From JACVRN01 sp036389255 (GTDB lineage Bacteria; Acidobacteriota; Blastocatellia; Pyrinomonadales; Pyrinomonadaceae): 64,000 nt of DNA. Position 1 is the first letter of the stretch. The number at the start of each line of letters is the position of its first letter. The notes under the pieces were generated by a model, which worked only from the letters and a program-made list of their open reading frames with translations, had not been told where the DNA came from and did no database searches. The stretch is from positions 248,001 to 312,000 of the forward strand of contig DASVQI010000006.1 in NCBI GenBank assembly GCA_036389255.1, written 5' to 3'. Below are positions 1 through 8,811 of the stretch, piece by piece. The position numbers were made by a program, and so were the translations under genes.

Positions 1-16
1 GATTCATGGCTCGCGG

Positions 17-586
17 TCAGTCCGTCTTCATCCTTCCGAAGAGCCATGCGCGAGCCATGCGCCAGTGACGCTTGACCGTGACGGCGGATACGCCCAGCAC
101 CTCGGCCGTTTCTTCAAAGGAAAGACCGCCGAAGTATCTAAGCTCTATTATGCGCGCCTTCTGACTGTCAATTTCGGCCAGCTCATGAAGCGCCTCGTCC
201 AGAGCTATCAGCTCGTCGCTGCGCTCGACCGCCTTGTCAATGTTGTCGTCCAGCGAGAGCTTCTGGAAATCCGCGCCGCGCTTGCCGGCGTTGTGAGCGC
301 GAGCATGGTCAACCAGAATGCGCCGCATCATCTGAGCGGCGACGCCGAAAAAGTGCGCCCGGTTCTGCCAGTTGACCTGCGTCTGGTCAACCATACGCAG
401 GTAAGCCTCATGCACGAGCGCAGTCGGCTGAAGCGTGTGGTCGGGACGCTCGCGTCGCAGGTAGTTGGCCGCAAGGCTTCGCAGCTCATCGTAGATGAGA
501 GGCAGCAGAGCGTCAATAGCCTCAGCGTTCCCGCCCGTCAGCTCAAGCAGCAGCCGTGTGATGTTTTTGGAACCTGTCTCGCTCAA
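17..586 (-). CDS. ECF-family RNA polymerase sigma factor (TIGR02999 type)
   Basis: Alternative sigma factor that directs RNA polymerase to a dedicated promoter set. The region-2 part (ITRLLLELTGG, then a YDELRSLAANYLRRER stretch, HTLQPTALVHEAYLRM) and the region-4 HTH (LSFEETAEVLGVSAVTVKRHW) match the ECF subfamily common in Acidobacteria and Planctomycetes. The frame stays open to a TTG at 643, but a TATACT-like -10 (633-638 on the minus strand) lies inside that extension. I therefore prefer the TTG at 586, which follows a TAAGAAG ribosome site and gives the family's usual N-terminus of about 190 residues. No anti-sigma gene is adjacent. It is divergent from the sbcD-like gene. Family sure, start less so. 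Confidence 0.85.
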   Translation of the reverse strand: MSETGSKNITRLLLELTGGNAEAIDALLPLIYDELRSLAANYLRRERPDHTLQPTALVHEAYLRMVDQTQVNWQNRAHFFGVAAQMMRRILVDHARAHNAGKRGADFQKLSLDDNIDKAVERSDELIALDEALHELAEIDSQKARIIELRYFGGLSFEETAEVLGVSAVTVKRHWRMARAWLFGRMKTD

Positions 587-743
587 CTTCTTAAAGCTTC
601 GTGGCCTCTGCCGGGAATTGTAAATCAAGGACAGTATAAACAAAATCTAACCGCCGGGAAATGTATGTCCGGGCAATAGTGAGACAATCAGCATCATCCT
701 CAACTTGCTGTTTCCTTCTTCGCCTTCATCTCGTTCAATAGCG

Positions 744-757
744 TATAATACGGGTTA
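744..757 (+). promoter_or_regulatory. -10 box directly before an sbcD-like start: candidate leaderless transcript
   Basis: A perfect TATAAT (744-749) ends 7 bases before the ATG at 757, and no Shine-Dalgarno sequence is visible. If used, transcription would begin at or near the A of the start codon. No good -35 hexamer is seen at the expected distance. Confidence 0.4.
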
Positions 758-2115
758 TGAAGTTTCTTCACATAGCGGACATACATCTGGGCTGCCGCCG
801 TTACAACGTGGAAGAGCGCACGAAAGATTTCTTCCGCGCATGGCGAGACGTGATTGAGAAGCACGCCATCCCCAACCGCGTTGACTTCGCGCTCATCTGC
901 GGCGACTTTTTCGACCGCCGGAACGTTGACCCGCAGGCCATGAATCACGCCATGGCAGGGCTCAAGGAGCTGAAAGACGCCGGGATTCCAGTAGTGGCCA
1001 TAGAAGGCAATCACGACCAGCGAGACACGCTGACGGAGTTTAGCTGGATGCGCTCTCTCTCGCAGTGGGAATATCTGATTCTGCTTGAGCCGGTCGTGCA
1101 TGAAGGCCGCTTTCAACTGAGTGCGTGGGACGAGGACGACCGCACGGGCTCGTACGTGGACATAGCCGGTGCGCGAATCTTCGGCTCGCACTGGTACGGC
1201 GCGAGCGCCAACGCGGCCATACCGCTTCTAGCGGACGCCCTGCGCGACGCCCGCGACGAAGGGCTCTTCAACATCCTGATGCTGCACACGGATGTCGAGG
1301 GGCAGATTAAGCGCCCCATCCCGGCGCTCACCATAGCGAAACTGACTGAGCTGAAATCCCTGACCAATTACGTGGCGCTCGGCCACACGCACAAGCGCTT
1401 CGACATAGACAACTGGGCTTTCAATCCGGGCTCGCTTGAGCCTACGGCGATTGACGAGTACAGGGAAGAGCGCGGGCTCTATCTGGTAGAAGTTGACGAC
1501 CGTCACAACATACGCGCCGAGCACATAAGCGATTACATTCAACGCCCCTTCCAGCGTCTCTCCTTCGATGTCTCCGGCCTGACCGACCCCGATACCGTTT
1601 ACCACAGCCTGATGGAGACGGTCGAGCGCGAGGCCCGCAGGCACGAAGAGTCTTCCGGCAAGCCCGCTCCGATTATAGAGGTCACGCTGCGCGGCCAGCT
1701 CGGCTTCAAAAACTCTCTGCTTGAGATTCGCCGCATGCGCGAGGAGATAGAGCAGAAAACGGGAGCCCTGCACGTCATGATGCGTAACCAGAGCGTGCCG
1801 GTCGAGTATGCCGTCGCGGCGGGCATGGACGCGCAGGCCCCCAGACACGAGCGCGAGCGCCGCATCATAGAAGACCTGATAGTGCGTGACGCGCGCTTTC
1901 GTGACCGCGCGCGCGACATGGCGGAGCTTGTCATAGAATCGAAGCGGCTTGTGCTCAGTCAGGAATCGCCCGACAAGATTCTTGAGCTAATCGAACAGAA
2001 GCTCAGCGGCCCCACCGGTGAGGCGCAGCTTGCTGGGCCTGAAAACGTCCCGACCGCCGCCGGGCTGAGCGCCATAGAGCGCAACGCAACAACCGCAGTT
2101 ACGAGTGACAGGTGA
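757..2115 (+). CDS. sbcD: SbcD/Mre11-like DNA repair nuclease subunit
   Basis: Metal-dependent phosphoesterase of the Mre11/SbcD family, which processes DNA ends and hairpins, normally with an SMC-like SbcC/Rad50 partner. The motifs are in order: MKFLHIADIHLG at the N-terminus (metal ligands D8, H10), GDFFDRR, GNHD, a histidine in LMLHTDVEG, and ALGHTHK. The C-terminal ~180 residues are charged and helical, as in capping and partner-binding regions. The start is fixed by the canonical N-terminus. No sbcC follows, so the partner is either encoded elsewhere or this is a stand-alone paralogue. Confidence 0.88.
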   Translation: MKFLHIADIHLGCRRYNVEERTKDFFRAWRDVIEKHAIPNRVDFALICGDFFDRRNVDPQAMNHAMAGLKELKDAGIPVVAIEGNHDQRDTLTEFSWMRSLSQWEYLILLEPVVHEGRFQLSAWDEDDRTGSYVDIAGARIFGSHWYGASANAAIPLLADALRDARDEGLFNILMLHTDVEGQIKRPIPALTIAKLTELKSLTNYVALGHTHKRFDIDNWAFNPGSLEPTAIDEYREERGLYLVEVDDRHNIRAEHISDYIQRPFQRLSFDVSGLTDPDTVYHSLMETVEREARRHEESSGKPAPIIEVTLRGQLGFKNSLLEIRRMREEIEQKTGALHVMMRNQSVPVEYAVAAGMDAQAPRHERERRIIEDLIVRDARFRDRARDMAELVIESKRLVLSQESPDKILELIEQKLSGPTGEAQLAGPENVPTAAGLSAIERNATTAVTSDR

Positions 2116-2180
2116 CGGGTAAAGGGCATGAACGGCTTGCTCTTAACTCATCACTTGCCATTCGTCATTCATCACTGTTC
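2098..2180. repeat. Degenerate heptanucleotide-periodic repeats
   Basis: Around the sbcD stop codon the sequence runs in 7-base units (GAGTGAC AGGTGAC GGGTAAA). Before the next gene similar units appear in the opposite sense (CTCATCA CTTGCCA TTCGTCA TTCATCA CT), so the tract could fold back on itself. A second heptad tract lies at 15181-15208. Confidence 0.5.
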
Positions 2181-2184
2181 TTAA

Positions 2185-2886
2185 ATGAGTGATTCTCTTG
2201 ACAGAGTGCGCGGCGTGCGAGAGTTGCCGCTATTCCCACTGCCGGTCGTGCTGTTTCCGGGCGTGCCGATGCCCCTGCACATCTTCGAGCCGCGCTATCG
2301 CCGCATGCTGGAAGACATACAACTGCGCGACAACCTTTTCGGCCTCTCTTACTTCGATGTCAGCGCCTCGGAAAGCTCCGTCCCGCCAGCCGGACACGTA
2401 GGCTGCGTGGCGGAAGTCACAGAGGTTGAGCCCATGCCCGACGGCCGCTCGAATATTCTCACCGTCGGACTGATTCGCTACCGTGTGGAGTCTTATCTTG
2501 AACACGGCGACCCGTATCTGGTCGGCGCTATAAGCTTCTTCGAGGACGAGGCTGAAGATGAAGAGGCTCTGGCGCGCGGCGCACAGGAAGTCTCCGCGCT
2601 CTTTCAGCGTATAGCGCTCGCCGTGCGCATCATCAACGACGAGCGCGCAAGCCTGCCTGAGATTCCTGACGTTGACCCCGAACAACTCTCCTTTCTGGTC
2701 GCGGCCGCAATGGAGATTGATACGAACGTGAAGCTTGAGATGCTGGAGATGCGCTCTACTTCGGAGAGACTGAAGCGGCTGCGCGACCTGCTGGCGCGTG
2801 CGCTGCCCGGCTACGAAGAGCGAGCGCGTATGGACGGCATAGCCAAATCGAACGGCCACGCCGGGAAGAAAGTTGACCTCGAATAG
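2185..2886 (+). CDS. LON substrate-binding-domain protein (stand-alone)
   Basis: A 233-residue protein with the N-terminal domain of Lon protease but no ATPase or protease part. The signature LPLFPLPVVLFPGVPMPLHI, then FEPRYRRML, is at residues 15-42, followed by the usual VGCVAEV and GLIRYRV strands and a helical C-terminal half. Stand-alone LON-domain proteins are common in bacteria. They are presumed to bind substrate or misfolded protein, but no activity is established. There is no Shine-Dalgarno before the ATG. Followed after 9 bp by the molybdopterin synthase gene, suggesting co-transcription. Confidence 0.88.
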   Translation: MSDSLDRVRGVRELPLFPLPVVLFPGVPMPLHIFEPRYRRMLEDIQLRDNLFGLSYFDVSASESSVPPAGHVGCVAEVTEVEPMPDGRSNILTVGLIRYRVESYLEHGDPYLVGAISFFEDEAEDEEALARGAQEVSALFQRIALAVRIINDERASLPEIPDVDPEQLSFLVAAAMEIDTNVKLEMLEMRSTSERLKRLRDLLARALPGYEERARMDGIAKSNGHAGKKVDLE

Positions 2887-2895
2887 CTTAGACGG

Positions 2896-3660
2896 ATGAT
2901 GACCGAAGGGCACGCAAAGACTAAAAGCGACACGGGTGAAGCGAAAGAGATACGCGTTCGCGTTCTCTTCTTCGGCGCGGCGCGGGACGCCGCCGGTTGC
3001 GACCATGCGCAGCTAGCCTTGCGCTCGCCCATAAAGGCCGCAGATGCTTTTGAAGAGATTTTGACCAGCTACCCGGAGCTTCGACGCTTCGGTCGCTCGC
3101 TCCTCTTCGCGGTCAATCAGGAGTACTCCCCGCACAACGCCTCGCGCGAAATTGAGGACGGCGACGAGCTGGCCGTCTTCCCTCCGGTGAGCGGCGGAGC
3201 GCAGCAGGAAAAGAATGAAGAGGCGGTTGGCCTGGACTTCTGCGAATTGACGACCGAGCCGATTGACGTGGGGAGCGTGGCCCGCCGCGTCGTCCCGCCC
3301 GAATGCGGCGCGACCGTCACGCTCGACGGTTACGTGCGCGAGTGGACGCGTGGCCGCCGCTCGCTCTATCTGGTCTACGAGGCATACGCGCCCATGGCCC
3401 TGAGCGAGATGCGCCGTCTGTGCCGCACCGCCCACGAACTCTTCGACATAGCGCACGTAGGCATAGTGCATCGCACGGGCCGTCTGGAAATAGGCGAAAC
3501 CAGCGTTGTCATCTCCGTCAGCGCCCCGCACCGCCGCGCCGCCTTTGAAGCCTGCGAATGGGCCATCAAAGAACTCAAGCGAACCGTCCCCATCTGGAAG
3601 AAGGAGTTCTACGAGGACGGCTCAACTTGGGTCGAAGGTGAAGGTATAGCGCAGCGTTGA
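2896..3660 (+). CDS. moaDE: MoaD-MoaE fusion, molybdopterin synthase
   Basis: Both subunits of molybdopterin synthase in one chain. The complex converts precursor Z (cPMP) to molybdopterin in the cytosol. Residues ~18-101 form the ubiquitin-fold MoaD part, ending in PPVSGG. In stand-alone MoaD this terminal Gly-Gly is activated and thiocarboxylated. Residues ~111-254 are MoaE, with the conserved RTVPIWKKEFYEDGSTWVE region carrying the active-site lysine. Here the Gly-Gly is internal and followed by a linker (AQQEKNEEA). Either proteolysis frees it, or a separate MoaD supplies the thiocarboxylate and this domain is structural. Confidence 0.9.
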   Translation: MMTEGHAKTKSDTGEAKEIRVRVLFFGAARDAAGCDHAQLALRSPIKAADAFEEILTSYPELRRFGRSLLFAVNQEYSPHNASREIEDGDELAVFPPVSGGAQQEKNEEAVGLDFCELTTEPIDVGSVARRVVPPECGATVTLDGYVREWTRGRRSLYLVYEAYAPMALSEMRRLCRTAHELFDIAHVGIVHRTGRLEIGETSVVISVSAPHRRAAFEACEWAIKELKRTVPIWKKEFYEDGSTWVEGEGIAQR

Positions 3661-3907
3661 TATCACCGTGCAATGTTTAGTGTGATAAGATTCTGATTAC
3701 CGTCGCAGAAGAAGAAGGAACGGCCAGCACGGGTCGGCCCTCTGACACAAAAAAGCGCGCAGGCAGATTTTGCGCAAGCTTTTAGCTGCTCAAACCAAAG
3801 CCTCGCTGCCTCTCATAGACGGCGAAGAGATTAAAGCGATTAAGCACCTGTGGAAGCTCGATGAACGGTCTTCAACTTATACGGAGACTTAGATAAAGAG
3901 CGAAGTG
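3661..3907. other. Intergenic stretch with a possible decayed ORF
   Basis: Between MoaD-MoaE and the convergent gyrA terminator. One plus-strand frame is open from about 3748 to a TAG at 3891 without an ATG (a TTG lies at 3772). The peptide, with LPLIDGEEIKAIKHLWKLDE in its middle, looks protein-like but is not recognised. It is probably a gene remnant. Confidence 0.3.
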
Positions 3908-3954
3908 AAAAGCAGAAGCCCGCTCGTCTATGGCACGAGCGGGCTTCTGCTTTT
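3908..3954 (-). terminator. Rho-independent terminator of gyrA (bidirectional)
   Basis: A perfect 19-bp inverted repeat (arms 3908-3926 and 3936-3954, 9-base loop) has a GC-rich core GCAGAAGCCCGCTCG bounded by A4 and T4 runs. It therefore reads as an intrinsic terminator on either strand. It lies 15 bases past the gyrA stop codon and would also stop read-through from moaDE. Confidence 0.92.
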
Positions 3955-3969
3955 TATATGCGGCGGAGC

Positions 3970-6528
3970 TTATACGGCCTCTACCGTTTCGTCCTCAGCC
4001 GAAGGCTCCACGAGAGACGCGGAAGTTACGCGGTCGCCGCCGTCTGTCTTAATCAGGCGGACGCCGGAAGCGGAGCGTCCGGTCTTGCGTATGCTGTCGG
4101 CTTCGATGCGAATCAGCTTGCCCTGCTGGGTGATAATCATGATTTCAGATTCGTCATCAACCGGGAAGACCGCCACAACCTTGCCTGTCTTGTCGTTCGT
4201 TTTCATGTTGATGACTCCCTTGCCGCCGCGAGACTGAAAGCGATAGTCGGTAATCTTCGTCTGCTTGCCGAAGCCCTGTTCCGAGACGGAGAGCATTCGC
4301 TCCGTATCGTCAGGCGAGACGGCGCACAGGCTGACTACGATGTCGTCTTTCCTCAGATCTATGCCGCGCACGCCGCGAGTGGCTCTGCCCATGGGCCGCA
4401 CATCCTCTTCGTCAAAGCGAATCGCAAGGCCGTTGTGTGTGGCTATGAAGATGCGCTTCTTGCCGTCCGTCAGCACTACGTCCAGCAACTCGTCGCCTTC
4501 GTCAACGTTGATGGCGTTGATGCCGTTCGAGCGTATGTTCTGGAAGTCGGACAGCGCGGTCTTCTTGATGATGCCCTTGCGCGTCACCATGACTACATAG
4601 CGGCCTTCGGAGAACTCGCGCACGGGCACAACACCCGCCAGCTTTCTGTCTGACGGCAGGTTGATGAGATTCACAATCGCCTTGCCGCGAGCGGAGGCCC
4701 CGGCGTCCGGCACTTCGTGAACCTTGAGCTTAAAGACCTGACCGTCATCCGTGAAAATCATGATGTAGGCATGCGTAGAGGCTATGAAAAGGTGTTCTAC
4801 GAAGTCGCCGTTCTTGCCGGTCGAAGCGCCGAAGCGACCCTTTCCTCCTCGTCCCTGTCGCTGGTAAGTCGTGACGGGCGTGCGCTTGATGTAGCCGCTA
4901 TTGGTGACGGTGATGGCTACGTCTTCGTCCGCAATGAGGTCTTCTATGGAAAGCTCCACACCTTCCTCGACTATCTCCGTGCGTCGCTTGTCACCGAACT
5001 CCTTCCGGACTTCCTCCAACTCCTTGACGATGACGCGGCGCAAGCTGCTCTCGTTGGCCAGAATCTCTTCCAGCTCGGCTATGAGCTGAATGATGCCCTT
5101 GTACTCGTCAAGAATCTTCTGGCGCTCAAGGGCCGAGAGGCGGCGCAGTTGCAGGTCTAGAATGGCCTGAGCCTGCGCCTCTGAGAAGTCGAGTTTTGCA
5201 ATCGCCTTCTGAAGCTTTGTGATGAAGCCCGCCAGCGTTGAGTCGCCTGTCGCTCCTTTCCATGATTTTATCTCGTTCATGGTCTTCATCTGGCCCGTGA
5301 GCCACTGCTTGGCCTCTTCCACGGAGCGCGCGTTTCGTATAAGCGCGATGATGAAGTCCAGAGCATCCAGAGCTTTGTTCAAGCCTTCTAGGATGTGCGC
5401 GCGCGCGCGTGCCTTCCTGAGTTCGTACTCCGTCCGGCGACGCACCACCTCGCGGCGGAAGTCAACGAAGGCTTCGAGCATCTCTTTCAAATTCAGGACG
5501 CGCGGCTGCCCGTTGAGAATCGCCAGATTGATGACGCCGAAAGAAGACTGCATAGGCGTCAGCTTGTAGAGCTTGTTGAGCACCACCTGCGGCACGGCGT
5601 CGCGCTTGAGCTCAATCACTATGCGCATGCCCTCGCGGTCGGATTCGTCGCGCAGGTCTGATATGCCGTCCAGCTTCTTCTCGTTAATCAGCTCGGCTAT
5701 GCGCTCAATCAAGCGAGCCTTGTTGACCTGGAAGGGAATCTCTGTGATGACGATGGCGTCGCGCTCCTGCGTCCCGCGCCCTATGCGGTCTATGCCTGCG
5801 CGAGCGCGCATCTGTATGACGCCGCGACCTGTGGCGTATGAGCGCTTGAGTTCCTCGCCTCCGTAGATGAAGCCGCCGGTCGGAAAGTCCGGGCCGGTGA
5901 CTATCTTCATCAGCTCCTGAATCTTGATGTCGGGCTTGCGAAGAAGCGCAATCGTCGCATCTACGACTTCGGTCAGGTTGTGCGGAGGAATCTTGGTGGC
6001 CATGCCGACGGCTATGCCGTCAGAGCCGTTGATTAGCAGGTTAGGAATACGCGTAGGCAGAACCGTCGGCTCCGACAGTGACTCGTCGTAGTTGGGGCTG
6101 AAATCTACAGTCTCCTTCTCGATGTCCGCAAGGACTTCCGAGGCGATTTTAGCCATCCGGACTTCCGTGTAGCGCATGGCGGCTGCCGCGTCGCCGTCTA
6201 TGGAGCCGAAGTTGCCCTGACCGTCAACGAGCGGATAGCGCATGTTGAAATCCTGCGCCATGCGTACGATGGTGTCGTAAACCGCCGTGTCGCCGTGCGG
6301 GTGATATTTACCTATCACGTCGCCAACTACACGAGCGCTCTTCTTGTAAGATTTGTTATATTGGTTTCCGAGTTCGTTCATGGCCCAGAGCACGCGACGG
6401 TGCACTGGCTTGAGACCGTCGCGCACATCCGGCAACGCACGTCCGATGATGACGGACATGGCATAGTCCAGATAAGAGCGACGCATCTCGTCTTCTATAT
6501 TGATGTAATTACGTTCCAATGTTTCCAT
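3970..6528 (-). CDS. gyrA: DNA gyrase subunit A
   Basis: Breakage-reunion subunit of DNA gyrase, which introduces negative supercoils as GyrA2GyrB2. It starts METLERNYINIEDEM at 6528 with an AAAGG site about 9 bases upstream. The frame remains open 82 codons further, but that part is not GyrA-like and contains the leader. The quinolone-resistance region reads GKYHPHGDTAVYD, with Thr at the position equivalent to E. coli Ser83 (a natural variant in several phyla). The catalytic tyrosine is Y120 in AAAAMRYTE. The GyrA box QGRGGKG is present, with a second QSRGGKG-like repeat in the C-terminal beta-pinwheel. Length 852 residues is normal. gyrB is not adjacent. Confidence 0.97.
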   Translation of the reverse strand: METLERNYINIEDEMRRSYLDYAMSVIIGRALPDVRDGLKPVHRRVLWAMNELGNQYNKSYKKSARVVGDVIGKYHPHGDTAVYDTIVRMAQDFNMRYPLVDGQGNFGSIDGDAAAAMRYTEVRMAKIASEVLADIEKETVDFSPNYDESLSEPTVLPTRIPNLLINGSDGIAVGMATKIPPHNLTEVVDATIALLRKPDIKIQELMKIVTGPDFPTGGFIYGGEELKRSYATGRGVIQMRARAGIDRIGRGTQERDAIVITEIPFQVNKARLIERIAELINEKKLDGISDLRDESDREGMRIVIELKRDAVPQVVLNKLYKLTPMQSSFGVINLAILNGQPRVLNLKEMLEAFVDFRREVVRRRTEYELRKARARAHILEGLNKALDALDFIIALIRNARSVEEAKQWLTGQMKTMNEIKSWKGATGDSTLAGFITKLQKAIAKLDFSEAQAQAILDLQLRRLSALERQKILDEYKGIIQLIAELEEILANESSLRRVIVKELEEVRKEFGDKRRTEIVEEGVELSIEDLIADEDVAITVTNSGYIKRTPVTTYQRQGRGGKGRFGASTGKNGDFVEHLFIASTHAYIMIFTDDGQVFKLKVHEVPDAGASARGKAIVNLINLPSDRKLAGVVPVREFSEGRYVVMVTRKGIIKKTALSDFQNIRSNGINAINVDEGDELLDVVLTDGKKRIFIATHNGLAIRFDEEDVRPMGRATRGVRGIDLRKDDIVVSLCAVSPDDTERMLSVSEQGFGKQTKITDYRFQSRGGKGVINMKTNDKTGKVVAVFPVDDESEIMIITQQGKLIRIEADSIRKTGRSASGVRLIKTDGGDRVTSASLVEPSAEDETVEAV

Positions 6529-6903
6529 CAAATAAACCTTTCCGGTACAATCCGCGCTACAAACCCGTGAATTTCGGGGTTGCGCCTCTCTCGCCAAAAA
6601 GAGTTGCCTTCGGGGCGGAGAGCACACAATCCGGCGGCGCTTTACAGTAAAACCCGAGCGCGCGCGCAGTGTGTGACGTAGAGTCTTGAATGTCTGTACT
6701 TGACCCGTATTACGGCGAATTTTCGCCGGATGAGAAGTACGAGATATTGTACCAGCAGAGGGGCTTTTTGGCAACTTCCTGAACAGCTAAAAGTCCCTTA
6801 AAATCAAGGGCTTCAGCCCTATTTTAGGGCTTCCCGGCGGCCCCTTTTCAAAACCCAATATATTGCATACGGGCGGTGTCGCTGAAACGCACGGAAAACG
6901 CTT
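6529..6903. other. gyrA leader and divergent intergenic region
   Basis: The gap holds the long gyrA leader and its promoter. At 6807-6820 there is also a perfect palindrome AGGGCTTCAGCCCT, with a further partial copy of the half-site at 6826. TATATT lies at about 6859, upstream of the PilZ gene, but without a convincing -35. Nothing else is seen. Confidence 0.4.
6746..6774 (-). promoter_or_regulatory. Sigma70-type promoter for gyrA
   Basis: On the minus strand TTGCCA (6774-6769) is followed after exactly 17 bases by TACAAT (6751-6746). The predicted start near 6739 leaves a leader of about 210 bases before the gyrA ATG, long enough for post-transcriptional control. Confidence 0.65.
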
Positions 6904-7653
6904 ATGACCTTTGATGGAAAGACGCGTCGTAAACGCGAGCGGCTGGAGCTGAACCTTCCCGTGCGCGTACATTGCCGCGAGACTCTGGATCACGAGTGGG
7001 TGGAGTTGACCCGGCTGGTTGACGTGACGCCCTTCGGGGCCCGTTTTTCCATAGCCAGACCGACGGAGACGGGCCGACTGCTGCACCTGACCCTGCCCAT
7101 GCCAAGACAACTGCGCTGCTTCGACCACGTTGAGCCGCAGTATCGTGTCTGGGCGCTGGTGCGTAATGTGAAGACCATTACGAAGCCCGGGGCCGTCATG
7201 CCCAGATTCGAGGTCGGCGTGGCCTTCGTGGGAAAACGGGCTCCTGCGAGCTTTGAGCTTGACCCCACAAGGCGTTACGATGTCGCACCTTCGCCCGCAG
7301 AGACGGGGCTCTGGGAGGTACACGAGCTGGGTGAGCGCACGCACGTCAGGACTGACGACCCGCGCCCGGAGACGCGCCACAGCGTTCCCATAGATGTTAT
7401 GGTAGAGGTCTTTGACGAAAAGGGGGCAGTCGTTGAGAGCGAGCGCACTGTGACGGAGAACATCAGCCGTCGCGGCGCAGCCGTCTTCACCAGTTTGAAT
7501 GTGGCGCGCGGGCGATTTATACGCCTGACCAGCACGCAGTACAGAATCTCTGTGCTGGCGGCTGTGCGCGGGCGGCGAGCAGGAGCGGACGGCATCACCC
7601 GGCTCCACCTTGAATTTGTTGACAAACAATGGCCGCTCGAAGGAATCGAATAA
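6904..7653 (+). CDS. Tandem PilZ-domain protein
   Basis: Cytosolic protein with two PilZ domains, the fold that commonly binds cyclic di-GMP. Copy 1 has the RxxxR-type start (RKRERLELNLPVRV) and DVTPFGARFSI at ~40-50. Copy 2, from about residue 155, has RHSVPIDVMV and ENISRRGAAVF. The RxxxR and [D/N]xSxxG signatures are only partly kept (DVTPFG, NISRRG), so c-di-GMP binding is plausible but not certain for either copy. There is no output domain, so it may act through protein contacts. The next gene follows 1 bp after the stop. Confidence 0.82.
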   Translation: MTFDGKTRRKRERLELNLPVRVHCRETLDHEWVELTRLVDVTPFGARFSIARPTETGRLLHLTLPMPRQLRCFDHVEPQYRVWALVRNVKTITKPGAVMPRFEVGVAFVGKRAPASFELDPTRRYDVAPSPAETGLWEVHELGERTHVRTDDPRPETRHSVPIDVMVEVFDEKGAVVESERTVTENISRRGAAVFTSLNVARGRFIRLTSTQYRISVLAAVRGRRAGADGITRLHLEFVDKQWPLEGIE

Positions 7654-7654
7654 C

Positions 7655-7996
7655 ATGAGGGCAGCGCCTCGTCGCAGACTCGTCATCCCGCGCAGCGTTC
7701 TTCTGGTTGAGATAGAGCGTCGCTGCCAGTTGCCGGATTGCAACGCGAAGACGCGCATAGGCTTGACGAAGCATGAGGCGCGCGACTACACAGGCTTTGA
7801 GTGCGAAGCATGCAAGGGCTGGAATCAGGACTCGCTTTCGGAGCGCGACGTGCCGGACTGGTGGGAAGAGTTGGCCGTCACTGACCTTTATGCCTTACAT
7901 GAACACGCGCCGGACGAACCCTACGAGTCGAGCGAGGCTATAAAGCGAATAAACGAAGAGCGGAAAAGAAAGGCAAAAGGCAGAGTGCCGCGATGA
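7655..7996 (+). CDS. Small Cys-containing hypothetical protein
   Basis: 113 residues starting at the ATG one base after the PilZ stop codon, so probably co-translated with it. The sequence contains CQLPDCN and, about 25 residues later, CEACKGWNQDSL, a spacing compatible with a zinc-binding knuckle. The C-terminal third is acidic then strongly basic (NEERKRKAKGRVPR). No family is recognised. Its stop codon lies inside the left arm of the inverted repeat at 7984-8085. Confidence 0.7.
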   Translation: MRAAPRRRLVIPRSVLLVEIERRCQLPDCNAKTRIGLTKHEARDYTGFECEACKGWNQDSLSERDVPDWWEELAVTDLYALHEHAPDEPYESSEAIKRINEERKRKAKGRVPR

Positions 7997-8085
7997 TGAA
8001 GGGAAAAGAATTTATTCATTGATTCACCGGCTCAATGAAACGATTAGCCGGTGAGTCAATCTCTTTAATTCATCATCGCGGCACT
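7984..8085. repeat. Nested inverted repeat between two genes
   Basis: The outer arms are perfect 17-mers (7984-8000 AGTGCCGCGATGATGAA and 8069-8085). The inner arms are near-perfect (8021-8032 GATTCACCGGCT and 8046-8057, one mismatch). There is no T-run, so this is not a classical terminator. The inner palindrome is related to the element at 8812-8868 on the other side of the acyltransferase gene. Confidence 0.75.
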
Positions 8086-8119
8086 GCCGCCTTCTGCATT
8101 GCCTTTTTGAGGATTTCTT

Positions 8120-8803
8120 TTGAGCGAAACCAGTAGAGTGCTGCCAAGAGAGAAGCGACGAAAGGGAGGTTCGCAGGCGGAGACAGGGGCGATGCCTCAG
8201 TGGCTCATTGAGCTAATCCGTCCTCTGGGCCTCGGCCTGTCAAAGATTCTGTGGCGCACGAGCTACAGGGGCATGGAGAATGTCCCGCTCAAGGGCGGCC
8301 TCATCATCGCAGCCAATCACCAGACCTACATAGACCCTTTCTGGGTAGGGCTTCCCATACGGCGGCCCATGAGATTCCTCGCGTGGGATGAAGCCTTCGA
8401 TTGGCCGGTGGTGGGAAGGCTGATGCAGTTGTTCGGCGCGTGGCCGATACAGATAGAAGGGAGCGACCCGGCCGCGATTCGCCGCTCGCTGCAATGGTTA
8501 AAGGGCGGCGGCGCTGTGGTGATTTTTCCGGAAGGCGCAAGGTGCGAGCCTTCGGGCGAACTGGTGAGATTCAAGAACGGCGCGGTACGCCTTGCGATGG
8601 AAGCTAACGTGCCTATTCTTCCAGTGACGATTCGCGGAGGCCATCGCGTCTGGCCCAAGGGCTGGCGGCTGCCGCGCTTCGCCAGCGTCGAAATCATATA
8701 TCATCCCATACGGCACATCACGCCGCAGCCGGGCGAAGAGCCCCGAGCCTGCGCCCGCCGCGAAACAAATCAGCTAGCCGAAATCATAGCCTCCGAGATG
8801 TGA
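8120..8803 (+). CDS. 1-acyl-glycerol-3-phosphate acyltransferase family (PlsC-like)
   Basis: Membrane-associated acyltransferase of phospholipid synthesis, or a related acyl transfer. It carries the HX4D catalytic motif NHQTYID (H67, D72) and the substrate-binding FPEGAR motif near residue 136, with the IPILPVTIRGG strand following. It starts at a TTG preceded by TGAGGAT. Length 227 residues is usual for the family. The exact acyl acceptor cannot be told from sequence. Palindromic repeats flank the gene on both sides. Confidence 0.88.
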   Translation: MSETSRVLPREKRRKGGSQAETGAMPQWLIELIRPLGLGLSKILWRTSYRGMENVPLKGGLIIAANHQTYIDPFWVGLPIRRPMRFLAWDEAFDWPVVGRLMQLFGAWPIQIEGSDPAAIRRSLQWLKGGGAVVIFPEGARCEPSGELVRFKNGAVRLAMEANVPILPVTIRGGHRVWPKGWRLPRFASVEIIYHPIRHITPQPGEEPRACARRETNQLAEIIASEM

Positions 8804-8811
8804 AGGAACTG

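Noticed and set aside
65..679. 204-codon plus-strand frame opposite the first sigma gene
   Set aside because: Shadow of the ECF sigma coding sequence; no ribosome site or family.
6529..6774. N-terminal extension of GyrA to 6774
   Set aside because: Family start METLERN with ribosome site is at 6528; the promoter overlaps the supposed extension.
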